Below are positions 27,170-34,901 of a DNA stretch of 36,748 nt, piece after piece. The position numbers and the translations under genes were made by a program. This DNA is from Streptomyces violens (lineage in GTDB: Bacteria; Actinomycetota; Actinomycetes; Streptomycetales; Streptomycetaceae). The stretch covers positions 1 to 36,748 of the forward strand of contig NZ_JOBH01000030.1 in assembly GCF_000717745.1 (NCBI RefSeq), given 5' to 3'. A model generated the notes under the pieces. It was not told where the DNA came from. It worked only from the letters and a program-made list of their open reading frames with translations, and did not search any database. How positions within the stretch are numbered: position 1 is the first letter of the stretch; each line of letters opens with the position of its first letter.

Positions 27170-27401
27170 GTGCCGGGGCCCCTAACCTTTCGCGCGCGTG
27201 AGCGCCGTCCGAGTGCTGCCAACCCCCGTGGTCGTCGAGCAATTGCGGTGTGCGCCGCGCCTTCCGTCGCCGTGCTCCGGCAGCGCCACTCACACCCACT
27301 CCAAGGAAACGTCATGCACCCGCATGACGTTCCACATTCCACCGGATGATCACCAGGACGTTATCGAAGCTTGACTCATCTCCGCAGCTCAGGCCCCATG
27401 T

Positions 27402-28421
27402 TCACGCAGCGTTCCGACGAGGGAGCGCTTTTGCGCCATCTTCCGTGACGCGAGTGGCGCCGATGTAGTCAGGGGTGTCGATCTTGTCGAACCGGATCAC
27501 CGCCCCCGTGTACGGGGCGTTGATCATGTAGCCGCCCCCCACATAGATCCCGACGTGGTGGATCGACCGCGGGTCCTTCAGGTCGTACGCGAAGAACACC
27601 AGGTCGCCGGGGAGCAGCTCGTCCCGCTTCGGGTGCGGTCCGGCATTCCACTGGTCGTTGGCGACGCGGGGCAGCTCGACCCCGACCGACTTGAACGCGG
27701 CCTTGGTCAGTCCCGAACAGTCGAACCGGCCACCCTGCTCCGCCGTCCCGTTCCCGCCCCACAGGTACGGCGTGCCGAGCTTCTTCTGTGCGTAGTAGAT
27801 CGCCCCGGCCGCCTGCTGCGAGGGCTGCACCCGCTGCGTGGGGGCTTCGAAGCTCTTCGCGAGGGTGGTGATGACCTTGACGTAATTCTGCGTCTCCCGG
27901 TACGGCGGCACACCGTCGTACTGGATGACGCGGTAGGCCCCCGCGTTGTACGCCGCGAGCATGTTGTGGGTGGCGTCCCCGGGGACGTTCTTCACGTACT
28001 TGGCCAGTTCGCAGTCGTACGAGGCCGCCGACGCGATCGCGTCCACCGGGTCCCACACGTCCTTGTCGCCGTCGTTGTCACCGTCGACGCCGTGCGTGGC
28101 CCACGTACCGGGGATGAACTGCGCGAGTCCCTGCGCCGCCGCCGGGCTCTGCGCCTTGGGGTTCCAGCCGCTCTCCTGGTAGAGCTGCGCGGCCAGTAAC
28201 GCCGGGTTGATCGCGGGGCACAGCGTGCCCCACTTCTGCACGTGCGGCTGATACGCCGCCGGCACCGCGCCCTTCGCCAGCCCGACGACCCGCCCAGCGG
28301 CCCCGCCGAGCCCGGCCGCCGCATACGTACCGATGATCAGCAGCGCGAGAAAACAGGCACCGAGGCCCGCTCCGATGCCCGCACCCATCCAGACCTTGCG
28401 CACCGCACCCCTCACCCCCAC
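27402..28421 (-). CDS. bifunctional lytic transglycosylase / NlpC-P60 peptidase (VirB1-like)
   Basis: The 339-residue protein has a membrane anchor (about 12-38), an SLT/lysozyme-like domain (about 55-190; Glu83 in QLYQESGWNP, then AAAQGLAQFIPGTWATHG and NMLAAYNAGAYRV), and an NlpC/P60 domain (about 205-325; Cys235 in FDCSGLT and His289 in IHHVGIYVG). The two activities cut glycan strands and peptide stems. This pairing is standard for the wall-opening protein of Gram-positive type IV secretion systems (VirB1/TcpG-like), and the gene is divergent from a cluster of T4SS-like genes. The GTG at 28421 is used here; GTG 28403, preceded by GAGGGG, would shorten it by six residues. Confidence 0.93.
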   Translation of the reverse strand: MGVRGAVRKVWMGAGIGAGLGACFLALLIIGTYAAAGLGGAAGRVVGLAKGAVPAAYQPHVQKWGTLCPAINPALLAAQLYQESGWNPKAQSPAAAQGLAQFIPGTWATHGVDGDNDGDKDVWDPVDAIASAASYDCELAKYVKNVPGDATHNMLAAYNAGAYRVIQYDGVPPYRETQNYVKVITTLAKSFEAPTQRVQPSQQAAGAIYYAQKKLGTPYLWGGNGTAEQGGRFDCSGLTKAAFKSVGVELPRVANDQWNAGPHPKRDELLPGDLVFFAYDLKDPRSIHHVGIYVGGGYMINAPYTGAVIRFDKIDTPDYIGATRVTEDGAKALPRRNAA

Positions 28422-28771
28422 ATCGACCCCGTCAGGCTACCGACGAACCGTGTCCCTGTCCGCCCCGCCTCAAACCGGCGTTCCCCGCACACAGTTCCCC
28501 TCGGCCACGCTCTCGCCGCCCGGCCACCGGTCGACCACCCATCGTTCGCCGATCGACCGTCAATTGCTCAGCGTGACCCCGCGTGGTACACACGGTGAAA
28601 ATGCCGGGCCCTGTGGACGACGCGCGCACCCCTGCCCTCGCCACCCACACGGGATCCGCCAAAGTTTGACGGCAAGTCGACATCCTCACGGGCAATCGTC
28701 AGCGAAGATAGAGGCTGGCCGTGCCATGTGGTGCGGGAGACAACAACCCATTAGGGGCGGTGAGTTCACTT
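28422..28771. other. divergent promoter region of the T4SS-like cluster
   Basis: A 350-nt non-coding stretch between the transglycosylase and the two-TM protein. A possible plus-strand promoter is TTGCTC (28564-28569), 17 bp, TACACA (28587-28592); TTGACG at 28666-28671 lacks a good partner. I see no small gene or riboswitch. Regulation by developmental factors cannot be judged by eye. Confidence 0.35.
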
Positions 28772-29080
28772 ATGTTCATTGCGGCCGAAAAGGGCGACAT
28801 CACCACCATTATCGGCGGAATCGCCCCAGACTGGGGCCCGTTCGGAAGCCTGGGCCAGGAGGCACGGGTCATGGTCGAAGTGGTGATGGCGGTGGCCATC
28901 CTCCTCTGCCTCGGCATCGCGATCTGGGGTGCGGCGAAGCAGCGCATCGGCGCCACGGCGCTCCGCGACACCTTCAGCGCCGAGCAGGGCAAGGGCCTGA
29001 TCGTCGCCGGCCTGACCGGCGTCTTCATCATCGGGTCCCTGGGCACCCTCTTCACCATCGTCTACGGGATGGCGGTCTAG
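28772..29080 (+). CDS. two-TM small protein, VirB2-like topology (cmd/T4SS operon gene 1)
   Basis: From ATG 28772 (GGTGAG upstream) the protein has 102 residues: an amphipathic start (FIAAEKGDITTIIGGIAPDW), TM1 (about 33-54), a short basic loop (KQRIGATALRDTFSAEQGKG) and TM2 (about 75-99). A small two-helix protein at the head of a T4SS-like operon has the topology of VirB2/TrbC-type subunits, but there is no signal peptide and no sequence identity I can claim, so this is inference. By position it would be SCO4131 (cmdF) in S. coelicolor. A long stem-loop follows its stop immediately. A GTG at 28760 is an alternative start. Confidence 0.8.
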   Translation: MFIAAEKGDITTIIGGIAPDWGPFGSLGQEARVMVEVVMAVAILLCLGIAIWGAAKQRIGATALRDTFSAEQGKGLIVAGLTGVFIIGSLGTLFTIVYGMAV

Positions 29081-29130
29081 GGCATGCCTTTCGGATCATC
29101 CCGGGACCGCGACGCAAAAGGCACGCCCTA
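29078..29130 (+). terminator. long stem-loop starting in the stop codon of the two-TM gene
   Basis: TAGGGCATGCCTTT (29078-29091) pairs with AAAGGCACGCCCTA (29117-29130): 14 positions with one A-C mismatch, enclosing a 25-nt loop. The TAG stop is the first base-paired triplet. With no U-tract it may stabilise the small gene's mRNA or reduce read-through into the rest of the operon. Confidence 0.6.
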
Positions 29131-29564
29131 ACCGGCCGAAACGTCACCGCCCGCCGGGCCGCGCGGCAGCCATCGCGCGCCGGCCTCCGCCTCCCGTCCC
29201 GTACACCCGTCGTACGCCTGTCCGTACGCCCCGCCCGTCCGTCCACGCGCCCACCACGCGCTCTCCCGCGCCGCGCCCCGGCTCACGTCCCATGGTCGTC
29301 GTCTGTGCGCGGCCGCCCCACCTGGCCCACATTCCCACCCGAGGCCACATGCTGATGCCCATTCCGTCCACCCACCCACAGCGGACTCCGAACCCACCGC
29401 GTAGTTATCCACAGGCGCTGCGGGCGGGTTCGCCGTTCCGTCACAGTGGGGTGTACTCGTACCAGGACGCCCTGGCCGCCTCGCACGCGGCTACGGTCGT
29501 ACCCGGGTTGCGGCAAGGCGACGGCGAAAGCGGCAGCGATGCCGGTTGAGGGGGCACAGGCACC
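29131..29564. other. 434-nt gap inside the T4SS-like cluster
   Basis: The stretch is C-rich on the plus strand and has only an unconvincing 85-codon open frame (29292-29549) with Pro/His-rich translation and no ribosome-binding site. A perfect DnaA box (TTATCCACA) is at 29405-29413. A secondary promoter for the following five genes would be expected here, but no clear -35/-10 is seen. Confidence 0.4.
29405..29413 (+). promoter_or_regulatory. DnaA-box 9-mer TTATCCACA
   Basis: An exact match to the general bacterial DnaA box, alone, about 150 nt before the VirB8-like gene. A single 9-mer can occur by chance. Confidence 0.3.
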
Positions 29565-30428
29565 ATGAGTCTCGGAGATGACGGAGCGTACGGCGGCGGG
29601 GAGTACGGCGGCCAGGGTCCCGCCGGCCAGACGCGTACCAGACTTCCCGGCAGCGAGGGCGACGTGTACGGCACGGGCCGCCGCCCCCGCAGCGGCATGT
29701 CCAGCCGCAATCTGGTGACGATCGTCGGCGTGGTCGTCCTGCTCATCGCAGCCATCGCCTTCGCCAACCGCGGCGACGACGACTCCACTTCCGACTCCCC
29801 CAACGCCAACTCGGGCGCCCCGGCGGCCCAGCCCACCACCCCAACGGGCCAGCGCCCGGTCTCCGGCAAGAACTCCGAGAACCCCGCCATCCCTTCCGGC
29901 TTCCCCAAGTCGGAAGCGGGTGCCCAGTCGGCGGCGGCGAATTATGCGGTTGCCCTCGCCAGTGACGGCATGTACAGGTCCGACGCGCGTGACGCGATCA
30001 TCGACGCTGTGTACGCGCCGACCGCCGCGGCTGCCCGCAAGCAGAGCCTGCGCAAGGTGTACGACGATCCCAAGTTCCTTGCCGGCGTCGGGCTCGACAA
30101 GGACGGCAGGGCTCCGGACGGCATGACCTTCGTGTCCCGGGCGAACCCAGTCGGGACGAAGGTCGAGAAGTTCGGTGGGACGTCCGCCACGGTCGCCGTC
30201 TGGAACTCCTCCCTGTTCGGCCTCGCCGGCGAAGGCTCGGAGAACCCGGTCACGGAGAGCTGGTACACGACCACCATGAAGCTGCAGTGGGCCGGTGGTG
30301 ACTGGAAGGTCACCGACGTCTCGCAGGAGAAGGGGCCGGCGCCGGTCGGCCGCGACCAGGCCGCCGCGACGGCCGAGGAGATGTCCAAGGCCGTCGAAGG
30401 GTTCGGAGGGTTCACGTATGCCCGGTAA
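29565..30428 (+). CDS. VirB8/TcpC-like one-TM protein (cmd/T4SS operon gene 2)
   Basis: The 287-residue protein has a Gly/Tyr-rich cytoplasmic leader (GGGEYGGQGPAG), one TM helix (about 50-67), a disordered Ser/Pro/Thr linker (about 70-110) and an extracellular alpha+beta domain (about 115-280) with AANYAVALASDGMYRSDARD, SLRKVYDDP and WYTTTMKLQWAGGDWKVTDV. One TM followed by an NTF2-like exported domain is the layout of VirB8/TcpC, the core scaffold of T4SSs. Sequence-level assignment is tentative. The stop overlaps the next gene by 11 nt. It would be SCO4130 in S. coelicolor order. Confidence 0.85.
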   Translation: MSLGDDGAYGGGEYGGQGPAGQTRTRLPGSEGDVYGTGRRPRSGMSSRNLVTIVGVVVLLIAAIAFANRGDDDSTSDSPNANSGAPAAQPTTPTGQRPVSGKNSENPAIPSGFPKSEAGAQSAAANYAVALASDGMYRSDARDAIIDAVYAPTAAAARKQSLRKVYDDPKFLAGVGLDKDGRAPDGMTFVSRANPVGTKVEKFGGTSATVAVWNSSLFGLAGEGSENPVTESWYTTTMKLQWAGGDWKVTDVSQEKGPAPVGRDQAAATAEEMSKAVEGFGGFTYAR

Positions 30429-31767
30429 GTCTCCCCGCATGCATACATCCGGCCGCCGCGCCCTCTCGCTCGCGGCAGCGTTCGCCGGCGTTCAGGCGTG
30501 GGCCGTCCTCTTCGCCTCGCGCGCCTTCGCCGAGCCATCGCCGAAGCCGAGCGACAACCCCTGTGACCTGCTCACCGACAAGGCCAAGGAGCTCTGCGAG
30601 GAGCGCGGCTCGGGAGGCGGCGGTGGGTCCCCATCCCCTCCTGTCGGCGACAGCAACCCCTTGGACCCCCTCCAGTCCCTCGCCAAGGGCTGTGCCGACG
30701 CCGCCGCGTGGATCGTCACCAAGCTGTCCGACGCCGTGAAGGCGACCTCGCAGGTGGACTTCACGAACGCCGCGTTCCTGCGCCAGTACGCCGTCGTCTT
30801 CGCCGCCTCCACGATCCTCACGCTCGTGCTCTGGCTGCTCGCCGTGGCCAAGCGTGCCGTCCGCGGCGTGCGCCTCACCGAGGCCATCGGTGAGGCGGTC
30901 GGCTTCCTGTGGCTCACCGTCCTCGCCTCCGCCTTCACCCCCCTGATCCTCTACACCGTCGTCTCCGCCACCGACGGCGTCACCGAGATCATCGCCAAGG
31001 GGACAGGCGCCCAGACGGACATCTTCTTCGGGTCGTTCTCCGAGGCGCTGAAGAAGGGGACCGACATCGGCGGCGGCCCGATCATGCTGATCGTCGTCGC
31101 CCTCGTCTCCGTGCTCGCCGCCGGCATCCTCTGGCTGGAGCTGGTGATCCGCGCCGCCCTGCTGTACGTCGGCGCCCTGCTCGGCACGGTCGTCTACGCC
31201 GGCCTGGTCGACAAGAACATGTGGGGCCACGTCCGCCGCTGGGCCGGCATCATGATCGCCGTGATCATGGTGAAGCCGGTCATCGTGATCGTGCTGGGCA
31301 TCGCCGGCGCCCTCTCCTCCGAGAGGGGCCCCGACTCCTTCTCCGCCATCGTCTCCGGCCTCGCGATCATCCTGCTCGCCATCTTCGCGAGCGCCATGAT
31401 CTACCGCTTCGTCCCCGGCTTCGGCGACGAGATCATGGCGGCGCGTACGAGCAAGAAGGCCGCGACGGACGGCAGTCAGGCCGCCGCGCTCATCTCCTCC
31501 CCCGCCGCCCTCGTCTCCCAGGGAATCAAGACCCACAGCTCACGCAACGGCGGCGGCAACACCGGCGACAACGGCAGCGGCGGCCAGTCCCGCCCGGCCG
31601 ACGCCGTGGCCGGCGGCGTCGCCGCGCACAGCTCCCGCAGCGGATCCGGCGGCTCCGGCGGCTCCGGCGCGACCGCCCCACCCGCACCCCGTACGAGCCC
31701 GGGCCCCCGCGCGGCCTCGGGCGGTTCCGCCCGCACCGGCAACACAGCAGGAGGTGATGGGCGTTGA
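30418..31767 (+). CDS. VirB6/TrbL-like polytopic membrane protein (cmd/T4SS operon gene 3)
   Basis: Started at ATG 30418 (GGAGGG seven nt upstream, overlapping the preceding gene by 11 nt), the protein has 449 residues. It has a cleavable signal peptide (to AFA, about residue 38), a short extracytoplasmic part with Cys49, Cys60 and Cys92 and a Gly/Ser/Pro loop, six helices (about 124-145, 160-183, 220-241, 243-263, 276-300, 308-332) and a 110-residue Gly/Ser/Ala-rich cytoplasmic tail. This topology and operon position fit VirB6/TrbL, the T4SS inner-membrane channel. The two Cys in PCDLLTDKAKELC could form a disulphide outside the cell. Confidence 0.87.
   Translation: MPGKSPRMHTSGRRALSLAAAFAGVQAWAVLFASRAFAEPSPKPSDNPCDLLTDKAKELCEERGSGGGGGSPSPPVGDSNPLDPLQSLAKGCADAAAWIVTKLSDAVKATSQVDFTNAAFLRQYAVVFAASTILTLVLWLLAVAKRAVRGVRLTEAIGEAVGFLWLTVLASAFTPLILYTVVSATDGVTEIIAKGTGAQTDIFFGSFSEALKKGTDIGGGPIMLIVVALVSVLAAGILWLELVIRAALLYVGALLGTVVYAGLVDKNMWGHVRRWAGIMIAVIMVKPVIVIVLGIAGALSSERGPDSFSAIVSGLAIILLAIFASAMIYRFVPGFGDEIMAARTSKKAATDGSQAAALISSPAALVSQGIKTHSSRNGGGNTGDNGSGGQSRPADAVAGGVAAHSSRSGSGGSGGSGATAPPAPRTSPGPRAASGGSARTGNTAGGDGR
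31749..31758 (+). promoter_or_regulatory. extended Shine-Dalgarno for a TTG start
   Basis: AGGAGGTGAT, a ten-base match to the 16S 3' end, lies five nt before TTG 31764. It makes the rare TTG start and the 4-nt TTGA overlap credible. Confidence 0.8.
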
Positions 31768-33326
31768 GCACCCAGTCCCACCCGATCACGCCCCGACGCA
31801 CGTATCTGATCGGCCGCGCCCGCCCCAACGCCGTCATCGGCAAGAACCGCGAGACCGGCGAGATCGCCCTGATCATCGCCGGCGCGTTCCTCGGCATGAT
31901 GTGCGGCCTCCTCGTGCCCGTACTGCCGCTGCGCATCGTGACGCTCACCGGCTTCCCGATGCTGGCCCTGGCCGCGGTGTACGTCCCGTACCGCGGCCGG
32001 ACGTTCTACAAGTGGTTCGAGATCAACCGCAGTTACAAGCGGACCCTGCGCAAGGGCACGACGTACCGCTCCGGCGCGCCCGAGGCGGGCATCAGCCTGG
32101 ACGGCCGCGAGGTGGAGATCGGCCCGCCGCCCGGCATCGGCCGCATCAACTGGCTCTCCGCGCCCTTCGGCCCGGACGAGATCGCCGTGCTGCTGCACGC
32201 CGACCGCCGCACGGTCACCGCGGCGATAGAGATCGAGGGCCCGGGCGTCGGCCTGCGCGACAGCGAGGACCAGGAGGCACTGGTCGACCGCTTCGGCACG
32301 CTGCTGAAGCACGTCGCGAACGGCGACGGCTTCGTGACCCGTCTGCAGATGCTCGCCCGCACCCTCCCCGCCGACCCGGACGCACACGCCAAGGACGTCG
32401 CCCAGCGCGGCGACCGGAACTCCCCGGCGTGGCTGCAGGAGTCCTACGACCAACTGCAGTCGATGGTCTCCACCTCCTCCGAGCAGCACCGCGCGTACCT
32501 CGTCGCCTGTATGCACTACACCCGCGAGCTGGCCGCCGAGGCGGAGACCATGGCCCGCGCGGCCCGCGCGCACAACGGCGGGCTGCTGCGGAAGCGCCTG
32601 GACAAGGACGCGGGCCTCGCCGTCGTCATGGCCCGCGAGCTGACCGACATCTGCGCCCGCCTCGCCGAGGCCGACATCCGCGTACGCCAGCCTCTCGGCC
32701 AGGCCCGGCTCGCCTCCCTCGTGCACTCCATGTACGACCCGGACCACCCCATCGACCACATCCAGGCGATGAGCAAGCGCAACGCCTGGCCGGCCGAGCT
32801 GGACGCGATGGAGCCCACGTACCTCCAGGCCAAGACGCGCGAGTCGACGACCCGCGCGCCCTGGTGCCACGCCACCGCGTGGGTCAAGGAGTGGCCGCTG
32901 ACCCCGGTCGGCGTCAACTTCCTCGCACCATTGCTCGTGCACACCCCTGATGTGATCCGTACGGTCGCGGTCTGCATGGACCTGGAGCCGACCGAGGTCG
33001 CGATCGAACGCATGCTGACCGAGAAGACGAACGACGACGCGGAGGCCAGCCGCGCGGCCAAGATGAACCGCGTCGTGGACCCGCGCGACGTGGCCCACCA
33101 CGGCCGCGTCGACCAGCGCGGCGAGGACCTGGCGTCCGGCGCGGCCGGCGTGAACCTCGTCGGTTACCTCACCGTCTCGTCCCGCTCCCCCGAAGCGCTG
33201 GCCCGCGACAAGCGGACCATCCGCGCCTCGGCCGGCAAGTCCTATCTCAAGCTGGAGTGGTGCGACCGCGAGCACCACAGGGCCTTCGTCAACACGCTTC
33301 CGTTCGCGACCGGGATCCGCCGCTAA
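31764..33326 (+). CDS. SCO6880-like: PrgI membrane part fused to VirB4 N-terminal half (cmd/T4SS operon gene 4)
   Basis: The 520-residue protein has a basic leader (TYLIGRARPNAVIGKNRETG), two TM helices (about 33-53 and 57-75) as in PrgI/VirB3, then a long soluble region (90-520) resembling the N-terminal, non-ATPase half of VirB4, with WLSAPFGPDEIAVLLHADRR, YLVACMHYTRELAAEAETM, LTPVGVNFLAPLLVHTPDVI and HHRAFVNTLPFATGIRR. The last segment is where VirB4 proteins enter their ATPase domain, which here is the next gene. Actinobacterial ICEs carry the same split as SCO6880-family proteins. It begins with TTG at 31764, overlapping the previous stop by 4 nt. Confidence 0.88.
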   Translation: MSTQSHPITPRRTYLIGRARPNAVIGKNRETGEIALIIAGAFLGMMCGLLVPVLPLRIVTLTGFPMLALAAVYVPYRGRTFYKWFEINRSYKRTLRKGTTYRSGAPEAGISLDGREVEIGPPPGIGRINWLSAPFGPDEIAVLLHADRRTVTAAIEIEGPGVGLRDSEDQEALVDRFGTLLKHVANGDGFVTRLQMLARTLPADPDAHAKDVAQRGDRNSPAWLQESYDQLQSMVSTSSEQHRAYLVACMHYTRELAAEAETMARAARAHNGGLLRKRLDKDAGLAVVMARELTDICARLAEADIRVRQPLGQARLASLVHSMYDPDHPIDHIQAMSKRNAWPAELDAMEPTYLQAKTRESTTRAPWCHATAWVKEWPLTPVGVNFLAPLLVHTPDVIRTVAVCMDLEPTEVAIERMLTEKTNDDAEASRAAKMNRVVDPRDVAHHGRVDQRGEDLASGAAGVNLVGYLTVSSRSPEALARDKRTIRASAGKSYLKLEWCDREHHRAFVNTLPFATGIRR

Positions 33327-33348
33327 GCCGCTGGGAGGCGCGTACGTC

Positions 33349-34794
33349 ATGGCCATGCTCGATCCGCTCGCCGCGCTCACCGAGGCGTTCACCAGCTTCC
33401 TGTTCGGGAAGGTGGAGACGACCAGGCTGCCCGTACGGACCTCCACCGGGCAGGCCCAGGCCGTCTATCTGCCCACCGCGGCGCCAGGCCTCGGCGACTC
33501 CGGCGTGATCATCGGCCGCGAGGTGTACAGCGGCAAGGGGTACATCTACGACCCCTTCCAGCTGTACGGCCAGCAGCTGCCGGCCCCGCACTGGCTCGTC
33601 CTCGGCGAGTCCGGCAACGGCAAGTCCGCGCTGGAGAAGACGTACGTGCTGCGCCAGCTCCGGTTCCGCGACCGCCAGGTCGTGGTGCTCGACGCACAGG
33701 GCGAGGACGGCGTCGGCGAGTGGAACCTCATCGCCGAACAGCTCGGCATAACCCCGATCCGGCTGGACCCCACGGCGGCGCTGAACGGCGGCATCCGCCT
33801 GAACCCGCTGGACCCGTCGATCACCACCACCGGCCAGCTGGCGCTGCTCCGCACGATCATCGAGGTGGCCATGGGCCACGGCCTCGACGAGCGCGCCGGC
33901 TTCGCCCTCAAGGTCGCGCACGCATACGTCAACGAGACCATCACCGACCGCCAGCCGGTCCTCACGGACATCGTCGAGCAGCTCCGCCACCCGAAGCCGG
34001 AGTCGGCCGAGGCGATGAACGTCGACCTGGACGACGTACGGGCCTGGGGCCTGGACGTGGCCCTCGTACTGGACCGCCTCGTCGACGGTGACCTCCGCGG
34101 CATGTTCGACGGCCCGACGACCGCGGGCATCGACCTCGACGCGCCGCTGATCGTCTTCGACCTCTCCCACATCGACCGCAACTCGATCGCGATGCCGATC
34201 CTGATGGCGATCGTCGGTGTCTGGCTGGAGCACACCTGGATCCGCCCCGACCGGAAGAAACGGATCTTCCTGGTCGAGGAGGCCTGGCACATCATCAACT
34301 CCCCGTTCGTCGCCCAGCTCTTCCAGCGTCTGCTGAAGTTCGGCCGACGCCTGGGCCTCTCCTTCGTCGCCGTCGTCCACCACCTCAGTGACGTCGTGGA
34401 CGGCGCGGCGGCACGGGAAGCGGCGGCCATCCTCAAGATGGCGTCGACCCGGACGATCTACGCCCAGAAGGCGGACGAGGCACGGGCCACGGGACGGGTA
34501 CTGGGCCTGCCACGGTGGGCGGTGGAGATCATCCCCACCCTGACTCCCGGTATCGCGGTCTGGGACGTCAACGGCAACGTCCAGGTCGTCAAGCACCTGA
34601 TCACCGAGGCCGAACGCCCGCTGGTCTACACCGACCGCGCCATGACCGAGTCCTCCGTGGCCGAAGCGTCCGGTCAACCCACGGAGGAGGCCCGGGCCCT
34701 GGAGCGCGCGGCGGACGCCGAGGCCGAAGCACGCGCCGAAGCGATGGCCCTGGCCCGCCAGCTCAGCAACGAATCGAGCGAGACGGTGGCGTAG
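33349..34794 (+). CDS. cmdB: VirB4-type ATPase (C-terminal half), membrane machine motor
   Basis: The 481-residue protein is the ATPase half of VirB4/TraC. After WLVLGESGNGKSALEKTYVL (Walker A 86-93) come VVVLDAQGED, RLNPLDPS, FDLSHIDRNSI, Walker B RIFLVEEAWHII (about 305-315) and the FVAVVHHLSDV motif. The C-terminus (about 445-481) is an Ala/Glu/Arg helix. VirB4 ATPases energise assembly of type IV secretion machines. It pairs with the upstream PrgI-VirB4N protein after a 22-nt gap with GGGAGG. By position and Walker A it fits SCO4127, which I recall as cmdB, a membrane-located ATP-binding protein whose loss alters sporulation; this identity is not verified here. Confidence 0.92.
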   Translation: MAMLDPLAALTEAFTSFLFGKVETTRLPVRTSTGQAQAVYLPTAAPGLGDSGVIIGREVYSGKGYIYDPFQLYGQQLPAPHWLVLGESGNGKSALEKTYVLRQLRFRDRQVVVLDAQGEDGVGEWNLIAEQLGITPIRLDPTAALNGGIRLNPLDPSITTTGQLALLRTIIEVAMGHGLDERAGFALKVAHAYVNETITDRQPVLTDIVEQLRHPKPESAEAMNVDLDDVRAWGLDVALVLDRLVDGDLRGMFDGPTTAGIDLDAPLIVFDLSHIDRNSIAMPILMAIVGVWLEHTWIRPDRKKRIFLVEEAWHIINSPFVAQLFQRLLKFGRRLGLSFVAVVHHLSDVVDGAAAREAAAILKMASTRTIYAQKADEARATGRVLGLPRWAVEIIPTLTPGIAVWDVNGNVQVVKHLITEAERPLVYTDRAMTESSVAEASGQPTEEARALERAADAEAEARAEAMALARQLSNESSETVA

Positions 34795-34901
34795 GACACG
34801 GGGCCGGGGGCCCGCGGACGGTACGAAGAACGAGCGCACGGTAAGTCGGTGGCGTAAGAGAGACGGACCGACGGGCGGTACGAAGGACGGGTCGGTGGCG
34901 T
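34784..34901. repeat. interleaved short repeats between the VirB4 and VirD4-like genes
   Basis: CGGTGGCGT occurs at 34784, 34847 and 34893, each followed by a stop- or start-like AG/AAG/GAG, and CGGTACGAAG occurs at 34819 and 34876. The first copy contains the VirB4 stop and the last contains the GTG start of the next gene, so the gap looks like a degenerate duplication of its own ends. Confidence 0.5.

Noticed and set aside
27400..27421. PHO-box-like GTTCACGCAGC and GTTCCGACGAG
   Set aside because: It lies across the 3' end of the transglycosylase gene, points to no start codon, and the second unit lacks the GTTCA core.
29292..29549. 85-codon frame in the gap of the T4SS-like cluster
   Set aside because: No ribosome-binding site, Pro/His/Ser-rich translation, no pattern of conservation visible.
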